Source: Aurantiochytrium sp. KH105 (taxonomy: Eukaryota; Sar; Bigyra; Thraustochytrida; Thraustochytriidae). Taken from it: a DNA stretch of 42,382 bases. Position numbers and translations under genes: made by a program. Positions 21,352 through 30,600 of the stretch are shown one piece after another. The notes under the pieces are model-generated. The model saw only the letters and a program-made list of their open reading frames with translations, searched no databases and was not told the DNA's origin. Every line of letters begins with the position of its first letter. The first letter of the stretch is position 1. The stretch is taken from positions 1 through 42,382 of the forward strand of contig BGKB01000290.1 in assembly GCA_003116975.1 (NCBI GenBank), written 5' to 3'.

Positions 21352-22422
21352 TTGGCGCGCTTGTCTGATTGCCTGCCTGCCTGCCGTTCTTTGTGTAGTA
21401 GAGGCACCTAGGTCTCTGTGTACTAGTTCATCATTATCGCTGCAAACCATTTTTCCACCTTTGTTTTCTTCTATTTTCGAAGCTTCATCTACACTACGGT
21501 CTTTGGTGCAATGCACGGCATGGTCCTCGATGCCCTTTCCGTTGCCATTCTTTTCCGCGTCGCGGGCCACGACCTCGTCACTGAAGACCTGGCTGGCCTC
21601 GTACACTCCAACAACGAAGGAGGACAACCTTGACGCGCCCCTTCCATGTATATCTATGCTCACGGTCGTCTGCGCCGGACATCGCCCGCTTGTCGCGAAA
21701 AGCCCGTGTCACGAAAAAGCGCGCCTCGCCGCGCTCGAGCGGCGTCTCGGTGGCCCCGCGGCACGCGCCAGTCAGTCCGTGACACGAAAGACCGCCGCCA
21801 GTGGGCGCGGGGGGGGACTCCAAGGTTCCCTCCTCCCGCACCGCGGCGCCCTCTCGCCCGCCTCCTCCCGATGAGACTGCCTCTGAGGGCGGCCAGAGGG
21901 GCCGCGAGGGCGGAGAACTTGGCTTGGAGAACGGAGAACTGCAGCTCGATCTTGGCGCAGATCTTGGCGCCGATCTTGGCGGGCTTGGGCAGAGCAGAAC
22001 CAGCCTAGTATGATACAAAGTCAGAGTAGCGACTGACCAGCGCGAACCAATCCAGAAACCGCGATCGAGCGATCGATTGGGCGACCGATCGGGAGGCACG
22101 GACGGCCCCGGACGCAGCGCAGCACCTGCAAAGACGGAACTCGCGCGAGCGGAAGGCCACAGAGTCGCTGCGAGAGCATACCTTCCCTTCACGAGCGCCT
22201 TGTGCTGCTGCTGCTGCTGAGGCCGCGTCGCGTCGCTTGCGTGACCTTTGACGACTTTTCTCCTGTTCTGCAGCCAGAGCAGGTGCGCGAGAAACAACCA
22301 GCACGAGCAGCGACGGCAGAGCAGAAGGGGAAAAGACAAAAGCCTGGCCGCCAGCTCAAGAGAGAGAGAAAACGCGCGAGAGAAGGACAAGAATTCCGAG
22401 GAAAAGCAACACCAAGACCACG
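21352..22422. promoter_or_regulatory. Spacer and promoter region of the VWA gene
   Basis: This 1.07-kb gap holds the 3' region of gene B and the promoter of the VWA gene. A CCAATC element at 22047-22052 and its reverse complement at 22075-22080 form a close inverted pair about 345-375 bp before the VWA start codon. Palindromic GATCG stretches surround them. No gene is visible; the open frames here are shadows. Confidence 0.45.
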
Positions 22423-24357
22423 ATGAAAGCAGTGACAGCCTCGACGCGGGCCATGCACAAGTGTGTGCGGTACGACGAGGCCAAGCAGACAGTCGCCATG
22501 CTAACGCTATCGGCAGCCCAGATTGGCGAAGATCACGAAAAGGCTCGCGGCGGCCTTGACCTTGTGGTCGTGCTCGACAAGTCAGGGAGCATGACGGGCG
22601 CAAAGCTGCGACTCTGCAAAGAGACCTGCAAGCTGCTTACCCGCGAGCTCGGGTCCAACGACAGACTGGGCATTGTCGTCTTTGACAACTCTGTGAGCAC
22701 CGCGCTGCCGATGACAAAGCTTTCAGAAGAGAACAAGGAAGTCGCCGCGACCGCCATTGACCAAATCCGGGTGGGCGGAAGCACCAATCTCTCCGGGGGT
22801 CTCTTGGCCGGCATTTCTATGCTCGAAGAATGCGTCATTGCAGACGCAATCCGTGGCTCGAGCTCGAGCCAGACTCAGGACTTGCAATCTCCGCAAGCCC
22901 GCGCCGATCAGGAAGGGTTTGAAGCGAGAACTGGTTCGCTCCCGTTTGCCGCTCCGTGCTCGCAAAGCAACGATAATGTCCCGCTTGCGCAAGTAGCGAC
23001 CCCGCCCACGGTCTCGCCCACCGTCTCGCCCACGGCAGCCAGTGTGGAAAAGGCGGAGCTGCCCATGACAGAAGAACCCGCGAGCCCCAAGGAGCGCCTG
23101 CAAATGATTCTTCTTCTCACCGATGGCCATGCCAATTCGGGAATCAGGAGCACGGACACGCTTTGTGCAGTGGCTAGCGATGCGCTTGATCGCGTGCCTG
23201 GAAGCACGAAGCTCTTCACATTTGGCTACGGCAACAATCACAACGACGAATTGCTCAGCAGCCTTGCTCAGTGCACGGCCGGCCGCTATGCGCACGTTGA
23301 ATACACTGACGATGTGCAAGGCGCCTTTGCAGACTGCATTGGTGGCGCCCTCAGCCTCGTGGCGCAAAACATTCGCGTCCACGTCAAGGCCCAGGGCGGC
23401 GCGAGCATTGTCGATGAACCACTCACCAAACTCACCTGCCGGCGCGCCCCTGCCGACAGTGGCTTCATTGTAGAGATTCCCGACCTCTACGCCGAGGAAA
23501 AGAGGAACATCCTGCTCAAGCTGCAGCTTCCTCGTCTCACAGCTCCTGTGGAACTGGCCGATGATGCCCCTGTGGCGAGTTTCGACATTAGCTATGCGGA
23601 CTGCTTGGGCGGCAAACTTGCTTCGAGCTCTGAGATTGTGGGCGTAGCGCGACCCGGTGGACCTACAGATGACCACGAAGACCCTGAGATTCTCATGCAG
23701 CAAATGCGCTTTGACTCGGCCCAGGTCATTTCGCAAGCTCAGGCTCAGGCCCGACGCGGCGACATTGAAGGCGCTCGCTTCCGGATCAGGCATCAGCTCG
23801 ACACCCTCGCAGCGGCTCCTGCAACAGTGCCGAGAGACATTGGACTTTTCCACTGCCTGCAATCCGACTTGCAAGAATGCTTCAGCGGACTTCGTTCGCG
23901 CGAAGAATTTGCTCTCAAAGGCCACAAGGTCTTTTCATCCCACGGATACGAGTATGCATATGAGCGAGCAACCAAGACATCTCGCAGCAAGATGAGTGCG
24001 TTTCGGACGACGAATCAGACCAACCTGCGCTCAAAGTGGGAGGCCGATTCAGGTGTTCAGCCCGAGTCCACTTCGACTGCCGCGCCACCGGAAGCTGCTA
24101 TTTCTCGGGCTCGTCGCAGAGGGTGGAGACTGGTTACTGGTCGCCCTGAAGAGCAGCAGGGGAATGAATTGCAGCCGCTTGACACAACGCGGGTGAATTC
24201 TCTCCGGTTCTCGAGGCGGGGCCAGAATCGGAGGGCGCAAAATCGGACGGCTCTGCAGCAGGCGATGGATCCAGGTGCAAGCGCGACGGCAAAAGAAGCA
24301 GAGTCTTCTCCCGACGCCAAGAATGACGACAAGAAGGACGACAAGAAGCCTGAATAA
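22423..24357 (+). CDS. VWA-domain protein with Vwaint-like C-terminal region
   Basis: A 644-residue protein built around a von Willebrand factor A domain, a metal-dependent protein-interaction module. The metal site is intact: DKSGS (residues 52-56), Thr121 in GGSTNLSGG and Asp234 in LLLTDGHAN. A low-complexity insert of about 75 residues (about 145-222, with a PTVSPTVSPT duplication) interrupts the VWA fold. A beta-rich region and a helical segment (about 425-475: DPEILMQQMRFDSAQVISQA) follow, as in the VWA-plus-Vwaint proteins of fungi and plants (plant WAV3-type E3 ligases), but no RING finger is visible. The C-terminus is basic/acidic and ends with DDKKDDKKPE. No signal peptide, so cytosolic. 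ATG 22423 lies at the first conserved residues. An adaptor or ubiquitin-related role is inference only. Confidence 0.85.
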   Translation: MKAVTASTRAMHKCVRYDEAKQTVAMLTLSAAQIGEDHEKARGGLDLVVVLDKSGSMTGAKLRLCKETCKLLTRELGSNDRLGIVVFDNSVSTALPMTKLSEENKEVAATAIDQIRVGGSTNLSGGLLAGISMLEECVIADAIRGSSSSQTQDLQSPQARADQEGFEARTGSLPFAAPCSQSNDNVPLAQVATPPTVSPTVSPTAASVEKAELPMTEEPASPKERLQMILLLTDGHANSGIRSTDTLCAVASDALDRVPGSTKLFTFGYGNNHNDELLSSLAQCTAGRYAHVEYTDDVQGAFADCIGGALSLVAQNIRVHVKAQGGASIVDEPLTKLTCRRAPADSGFIVEIPDLYAEEKRNILLKLQLPRLTAPVELADDAPVASFDISYADCLGGKLASSSEIVGVARPGGPTDDHEDPEILMQQMRFDSAQVISQAQAQARRGDIEGARFRIRHQLDTLAAAPATVPRDIGLFHCLQSDLQECFSGLRSREEFALKGHKVFSSHGYEYAYERATKTSRSKMSAFRTTNQTNLRSKWEADSGVQPESTSTAAPPEAAISRARRRGWRLVTGRPEEQQGNELQPLDTTRVNSLRFSRRGQNRRAQNRTALQQAMDPGASATAKEAESSPDAKNDDKKDDKKPE

Positions 24358-25454
24358 GTCAGCTGCTGAACGAGGCGGATGGCCAATCGTCAATCACCCA
24401 ATCCCCTTTACAAGTTTGCACCTTTGCAAAAATAAAAATTAAAGTTACATTTCATCAAAACGATCGTCCCCAAAGTAAGACCAGAAGAAGCTTGGCTCAT
24501 TTCAAAAAGCGAGGCCTTGGCAACGGGTGGCTGTGACGCTAGTTTCACATGATTATTCCTCGTCCAAATTTTGGACAAAATATTTACTGAGGGCTTTCCT
24601 CATCCCGATTCCTCGCGTGGATCTCTCACAGTATACCTTCATATTGAGAGGCGGACTTGCCGAAATGAACCTTTCTCCAATGCAAAACTGAACTCAATCC
24701 CCAAACTCTACCCTTGATTATCTTTTCCTGAATTTTTTGTTTGATTGCAAGAAAGGTTTCCTTGGTAAGCAAGGTAAGCCTATTCATTGCAAACAAGCAT
24801 TGCAAACAAGCATTGCAAACAAGCATTGCAAACAAGCATTGCAAACAAGCATTGCAAACAAGCATTGCAAACAAGCATTGCAAACAAGCACTGCAAACAA
24901 GCATTGCAAACAAGCATTGCAAGCAAGCATTGCAAGGCTTGATTAAGCCTTGATCAACAAGGCAGGCTTGTTCATTGCAAGCAAGGCCTATCCATCGAAA
25001 ACAAGACCTATTCACTGCAAACAAAAAACAAGTATGCAAAGCTTCACAAGCGAACCCTGGAAACAAGATGTAGCACTGCGATGTGAGCCAAACTTGCGGG
25101 TGAACAAGCACAACAAAAGTGCGAATAAGAGCACGCATCGATAAAGAAAAGAGAGCTTGCGCCAATCAACCTAAGACGCTATGATGAAAAAAAGAGACTG
25201 AGGCAGGCGGAAAAACTCGCTTCTTTTGAGACTCGAGCAGCAACAACGAGGTCAGCTAGGACACCAACATCGGAGAGAGGAGACATGCTACATCTGGTCG
25301 TCATCGAGTGCGACTTGTGTCAACACAAGGATGACCAAGTCACATCCCAATGACGGCAGATGAAAGCGGCAAGGGTTAGACAAAAGAAGAGTGGGCGGAG
25401 CAAGCGAAAAGCTTCTCCAAAAAGGTCCACAATCAATAAGCGATCCGTATATGC
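24358..25454. other. Intergenic region between convergent VWA and RPL18A genes
   Basis: This 1.1 kb holds the 3' ends of two convergent genes, is more AT-rich than the left half of the window and contains a 13-bp minisatellite. No gene was recognised; the open frames at 24.6-25.2 kb are produced by the minisatellite. Confidence 0.6.
24786..24936 (+). repeat. 13-bp minisatellite, about 11-12 copies
   Basis: The unit TTGCAAACAAGCA repeats head to tail with very few changes (one C for T, one G for A near the 3' end). The period of 13 is not a multiple of 3 and there are no spacers, so it is neither coding nor CRISPR-like. Degenerate flanking copies continue to about 25030 as scattered GCAA(G/A)CAAG words. 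Confidence 0.95.
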
Positions 25455-25985
25455 TTATCCGACAAAGGTGGTCGGGCGGTGGGGGGCAAAGGTCTTCTTC
25501 CAGCGGCGCGACTCGACACGAGGGCGGCGGTGGGTGATGGGGAACTTGATCTTGCCATCGTGGAACTGCTTGACGCTAGCGCGAACGCAGTCCTTGGCGG
25601 GGAGAATGGCGGTGCTGATGATCTGGATGCTCGGGGCGCGAGCGCGGTGGAGGCCAGCCATCTCCTGGTACAGCTGCGTCACCGCGCCAACCAGAGTGAC
25701 GTCCCGGAACTCCTTGGTCATGTTGTGCGTGCCGCTGCGCGAGTTGTAGCGGAGCGTGATGGAATAGTTCTTGACGACGTTGGAGTTCTTCTCGTGGATC
25801 TCGTTCACCGAGAGGATCTCGCCCGTCGTCTTCTTCATCTTCTTGTACTGGTGCAAGAAATACCAGAAGCGCGACTTCGCGGTCACCTTGTTGGGCGCGA
25901 AGATCTGCATCCTGTAGAGCTGCGGCGTAGGGTCCGAGTCCGTGGGCGCCTTGCGGCCCACCACGCTGTAGTGCTTGTACCCCAT
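25455..25985 (-). CDS. RPL18A: 60S ribosomal protein L18a (eL20)
   Basis: A 176-residue protein of the large cytosolic ribosomal subunit. Nearly the whole length matches the eL20 pattern: YSVVGRKAPT, LYRMQIFAPNKVTAKSRFWY, a KKMKKTTGEI helix, the invariant RYNSRSGTHNM, the GAVTQLYQEMAGLHRARAPS block, and SVKQFHDGKIKFP near the C-terminus before THRRPRVESRRWKKTF. Length is normal (about 175-180). I chose the ATG at 25985 because it starts the conserved part; upstream codons to 26189 are open but Arg-rich and unrelated. A CCAAT box on the sense strand lies about 45 bp before the start codon. It converges with the VWA gene and is divergent from the first tRNA-Ser gene, 265 bp away. No intron is needed. 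Confidence 0.96.
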   Translation of the reverse strand: MGYKHYSVVGRKAPTDSDPTPQLYRMQIFAPNKVTAKSRFWYFLHQYKKMKKTTGEILSVNEIHEKNSNVVKNYSITLRYNSRSGTHNMTKEFRDVTLVGAVTQLYQEMAGLHRARAPSIQIISTAILPAKDCVRASVKQFHDGKIKFPITHRRPRVESRRWKKTFAPHRPTTFVG

Positions 25986-26250
25986 CCTCTCGTCGCGCGA
26001 CCTCCGCACAACAACCTCGACACTCAACCAATCTGCTCTGCTGCTCCTCCCTGCGCGGCCCCGCCTCCCTCGCCTCCGCTCCCGCCACTCGATCGACCTC
26101 CGCGCCGGAAACACACCGCGCCGGAATGCCTGTACCCTAACCCTGCACCGCGCACAGCCACCCACCGCCGCCGCCCACGGGTTGCGCACGCCCCGGTGTG
26201 CACCCGGCGGATATAGGCGCCGCAGCCGCGCTCCTGTCCAGAAGCGAGCT
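25986..26250 (-). promoter_or_regulatory. RPL18A promoter region with CCAAT box
   Basis: This 265-bp spacer lies between the RPL18A start and the first tRNA-Ser gene. The CCAATC box (26028-26033 on the plus strand, reading GATTGG for RPL18A) is very close to the start codon, so the leader must be short or the element works downstream. No TATA box was recognised. Confidence 0.45.
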
Positions 26251-26362
26251 GGTCGTTTGCCCGAGTGGTTAAGGGGACAGATTCGAAGACGCCTAGTACA
26301 TGACTAGCGCCTCCAACTATCTGCTGCCGTTAGGCTCACGAGTTCGAATCTCGTAGCGACCT
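26251..26362 (+). tRNA. tRNA-Ser(CGA), intron-containing, copy 1
   Basis: A type II tRNA decoding UCG. The cloverleaf is read by eye: acceptor GGTCGTT/AGCGACC, D-arm CCC-GAGTGGTTAA-GGG, anticodon loop with CGA at 26284-26286 after an invariant T, long variable arm GCC-GTTA-GGC, and T-arm ACGAG-TTCGAAT-CTCGT. A 31-nt intron (26288-26318) follows position 37, the canonical eukaryotic site, and contains a CTAGT/ACTAG stem. Internal A and B boxes are present and a T tract follows from about 26370 as a Pol III terminator. Odd points: base 73 is U rather than the G usual for eukaryotic tRNA-Ser, and pair 27-43 is A-C. Confidence 0.93.
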
Positions 26363-26529
26363 CACAATCTTTTTTTTTTTTCTCATTCCTCTCCCTCCTT
26401 CCCCCTTGCTTCACGCTGCTTGCTGTTGCGCTTTTTTCTTTTTCTTTGGGGGGGGAGACGGCGGAGGCGGGCGCTCCGAGCGTCGGAAGGCCTTGGGCGG
26501 GCGAGGCGGTGCGAGGCTGCAGAGGAGGC

Positions 26530-26636
26530 GGTCGTTTGCCCGAGTGGTTAAGGGGACAGATTCGAAGTGGCGCTGCTCGCGCACAACCAAACATCTGCTG
26601 CCGTTAGGCTCACGAGTTCGAATCTCGTAGCGACCT
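26530..26636 (+). tRNA. tRNA-Ser(CGA), intron-containing, copy 2
   Basis: The exons are identical to copy 1, but the 26-nt intron (26567-26592) is unrelated in sequence to the others, with a GCGC/GCGC stem, so exons are conserved while introns drift. U73 is also present. A short T-rich terminator follows at about 26641-26650. It lies 168 bp downstream of copy 1 in the same orientation, consistent with an old tandem duplication. Confidence 0.93.
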
Positions 26637-27611
26637 CGCGTTTTCTTTTTGGTGCGTGGGGCTGCCAGGGTCGGGGTTGTTGACGCGGACGCCGAGAGTT
26701 GGAGAGGGAGCGGAGAGGTGGGAGGGAGGCGAGATGGCTGCAAGGTGAGGGAAACAAGCATGGATGAGCTGTTGGTTTCTTTTTTGTCCGAGTTTCGCGC
26801 TCAGTGGTGGAGTGGCGATGGTTGAGTGAAGGAGACTTCCGCACGCCACTTAGCAGCTTTGCATGTGTGTTGACTTGTCAAAATTGAGCATACGTGAGTA
26901 TCACGACAGATCACAATTCCGAGCATTGTCTCATCGCCTTCGTTTTCCCAGAAACGACGGGATCTCCGTCTTGCACGCCTGCCTTTGCATGCTCTCGGAA
27001 AAAAGAAAGCAAGGCAGGACTTTGTTCGCACAAATGAATATTATTCAAATTGCATGCTGTTCACCTCGGCCCAAATGTTGTATGCTCCACAGGAAGAGGA
27101 CTATGTTTCACCTTGCTCAACACCTTGCACGCATGTACTTCAATGAGCTTGAAGACTCTCGGAATCAAGGTGGACTTCTCTCGCATTTGCATATCCCGCA
27201 GGACGGAACTGACTACAGCAGGGGGCAGGGGTTGTAGGTTCTACGACCAAAATCATTTGACTTGCACTCTGGGTCTGTTCTTGTAGGGAAGGATCGGCCT
27301 TCTCAAAGACGAGATAAGAGATCTCATTGTTCACGAGGCTCTCCTCGACTTTGGCACGTGCCATGTTCCATTTACAGCGCTTACTCGTTGGACGATGTCG
27401 CGCGGGTCTCGGCGACGAAGGTTCTGCACGGCTTGTAGCAAAGCACACACGTGCACGCAACCCTGATCAACGCAGGCCCGGTGCGTCTCCTGAGACTGCC
27501 GGAGGGTGAAAAGCTAGCTTAGCTACATTGCTCCTAGCGGAAACGCTACGAGCAAAACGCAAGCACGTGCCATCGCAACTACAAACTCGAATCAAAGGCA
27601 AAAGGGGAACG
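26637..27611. other. Spacer upstream of the ARM-repeat gene
   Basis: This 975 bp holds the promoter of the ARM-repeat gene and possibly one small minus-strand gene (27140-27364). A 124-codon plus-strand frame starts with ATG at 26863 but its composition is not protein-like. Nothing else was recognised. Confidence 0.5.
27140..27364 (-). CDS. Possible small protein or first exon, unknown
   Basis: A 74-codon frame starting at an ATG in strong context (A at -3, G at +4). Its first 25 codons (MARAKVEESLVNNEISYLVF and onward) prefer C- or G-ending codons like the real genes of this window, whereas the later codons do not, so it may be a first exon running into an intron. It is divergent from the ARM-repeat gene with about 250 bp between starts. 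No family was recognised, and it may be chance. Confidence 0.25.
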   Translation of the reverse strand: MARAKVEESLVNNEISYLVFEKADPSLQEQTQSASQMILVVEPTTPAPCCSQFRPAGYANAREVHLDSESLQAH

Positions 27612-30600
27612 ATGGACGCGATCTCCGGCGCGGCGCTCGTGGCGCAGCATGCGCGAGAAGGCGCATCGCGGCTGGAGGACGCCGTGGCATGCAAGCGAAA
27701 GGCAGCGCGTCTCAAGACCGAGCTCGAGCAGTTCGCATCTCGCCTCGACAAGCTGCAAGAGGCGGACTTCGACGTAACTCATCTCGACGCGGAGCTGCGC
27801 TATCTTCTCGGGCTCTTGAAGCCGTACTTTGGCGACAATGCTCGCCAAGGCCTCGCCGTCAAAGCTCGTCTTCTTCTGCAGGCTGAATTCATCCGTCAAG
27901 CTCTGACTGAAGCCGAGCAACACCTTCAGACATGCCTACAAATCTGTCAGCTCAATACTACGCAATCGCGACGTTTTCCGGGAACGAAGCAAGACCACGA
28001 AAACGAAATACGTGCTGAAGAGAAGTTTGACGAAGAAGATGCGCGCAAGGATTTGCTAAACGTGCTTGAGATGCTGCAAAAGCGTGGGCTCCTTGACAAG
28101 AATCCCGAAGAGATTATTTCACTACTTCAAGAAAACCCCAACATCGACATAAACATTAACAAGGATCTCGAAGACCAACTCGGCACTTGCCGTCAGCATA
28201 AAAGCTGTGCCGGTCAAGACGGTGCTGGAGATGCTAGCATTGAGCTTGTACAAGGTCTTGTACTCGAACTGTCCGAGGATACGGGCAATCTTAGCCGCAC
28301 ATTAGACACGCTTCGATATGTTCTCGAGCAGGAATTTGATGCGAAAGATGGTGATATCTTACGTGCAGAGGCTCGCTCTCGCGACATCATTGGGAGCACA
28401 AAACGGATCTTGAATCACAGCACGGATCCTGACATTCTAGCGAAAGCTATGTGGGCGCTCCGGTTTGCTCTGACAGGAGAGGCGGGTACCTCGTTTCGTG
28501 TCGCAGCCATTCAAGATCATGACCTCGGCAGTATTACAATCGACATTTTTGAAGCGTTTCGCGACCATGAAGACCTCCAAGCAGCAGCTTGTGCATTTGT
28601 TATCGTTGTTACGTGTGATAGTGACCGCAACAAAGTGACCCTGGGGGAGGAGCTTCAGGCCGGCAAGGAGATCATCGCGGCCATGCGCAACCATCATGGG
28701 AGCGAAAAAGTCCAAGAGAGTGCCTGCGGGGCTCTAGTAAATCTCGCAGTTGACGACCGCAACGAAGTGGTCCTGGGGCAGGAGCTCGAGGTTGGCAAGG
28801 ACATCGTCGCGGCCATGCGCAATCATCCCGGGAGTGAAGGCGTACAAAGGTTTGCATGCTCTGCTCTTCAGAATCTCGCAGTCAATGATCGCAACAAGGT
28901 GGTCCTTGGGCAAGAGCTCGAGGTTGGCAAGGACATCGTCGCGGCCATGCGCAACCATCCCGGGAGCGAAAATGTCCAAGAGAATGCCTGCGGGGCTCTT
29001 CGGAATCTCGCAATCAATGATCGCAACAATGTAGTCCTTGGGCAAGAACTCGAGGTTGGCAAGGACATCGTCGCGGCCATGCGCAACCATCCCGGGAGTG
29101 AAGGCATACAAAGGTTTGCATGCTCTGCTCTTCGGAACCTCGCAGTCAATGATCGCAACAAGGTGGTTCTTGGGCAAGAGCTTGAGGTTGGCAAGGACAT
29201 CGTCGCGGCCATGCGCAAGCATCACGGGAGTGAAGGCGTACAAAGGTTTGCATGCTCTGCTCTTCGGAATCTCGCAGTCAATGATCGCAACAAGGTGGTC
29301 CTTGAGCAAGAGCTCGAGGTTGGCAAGGAAATCGTCGCCGCCATGCGAAATCACCCAGGGAGCGAAGGTGTTCAAGAGAAAGCCTGCGGAGCTCTTTCGG
29401 ATCTCGCATACAACAATGACCGCAACAAGGCAATCTTCGGGCAAGAGCTTGAGGTTGGCAAGGAAATCGTCGCCGCCATGCGAAACCACCTCGGGAGTGA
29501 AGGTGTTCAAGAGAATGCCTGCGTGGCTCTTTCGGATCTCGCATACAACAATGACCGCAACAAGGCAATCTTCGGGCAAGAGCTTGAGGTTGGCAAGGAA
29601 ATCGTCGCCGCCATGCGAAACCACCCCGGGAGCGAAAATATTCAAAAGAATGCCTGCGGGGCTCTTTTGAATCTCGCATACGACAATGACCGCAACAAGG
29701 CAATCTTCGGGCAAGAGCTTGAGGTTGGCAAGGAAATCGTCGCCGCCATGCGAAACCACCTCGGGAGCGAAGGTGTTCAAGAGAATGCCTGCGGGGCTCT
29801 TTGGAATCTCGCAATGGACGACCGCAACGACGTGGTCCTGGGGCAGGAGCTCGAGGTTGGCAAGGACATCGTCACGGCCATGCGCAACCATTCCGGGAGC
29901 GAAAATGTCCAAGAGAATGCTTGCGGGGCTCTTTGGAATCTCGCAGTCAATGATCGCAACAAGGTGGTCCTTGGGCAAGAGCTCAAGGTTGGCAAGGACA
30001 TCGTCGCGGCCATGCGCAACCATCCCGGGAGCGAAAATGTCCAAGAGAATGCCTGCTCTGCTCTTTGGAATCTCGCAGCCGATAATGACCGCAACCAGGT
30101 GATCCTCGGGCAGGAGCTCGAGGTGGGTAAGGATATCGTCGCCGCCATGCGCAACCATCCCGAGAGCGAAAGTGTCCAAGAGTGTGCCTGCGGGGTTCTG
30201 GGAGATCTCGCAGTCGACGACCGCAACGCTGTGAACCTTTGGAAAAAGCTTAAGGCCTGGAAAGAGATCGTTGTGGCCATGCGCAACCATCCCAAGAGCG
30301 AAGCTGTTCAGAATGTCGCCTGCGGGGCTCTTTCTAATTTCGGGATAAAGAATTCCAACATTTATGGAGAGTTCGAGCTTGGCAAACACATCGTCGCGGC
30401 CATGCGTAACCATCCCGTTAATGTCTCTGTCCAGGAAAGTGCATGCGATGCTCTTTGTAATTTTGCAGGCGGGATCTTCGGGCAAGAGCTTGGGGTCGGC
30501 AAGGAGATCGCCAGGGCCATGCGCAACCATTCCGAGAGCAGAAGTGTCCAAAAACGTGCCTGTTCTGCCCTCGTGCGTCTCGCATTCAACAATTGTGTCA

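Noticed and set aside
24786..24936. CRISPR-like array
   Set aside because: Units are 13 bp, directly adjacent and without unique spacers; the genome is eukaryotic.
26863..27237. 124-codon plus-strand frame with a true ATG
   Set aside because: Codon use and composition (many Cys, His, Met and Arg scattered) are unlike the real genes of the window, and no domain is visible.
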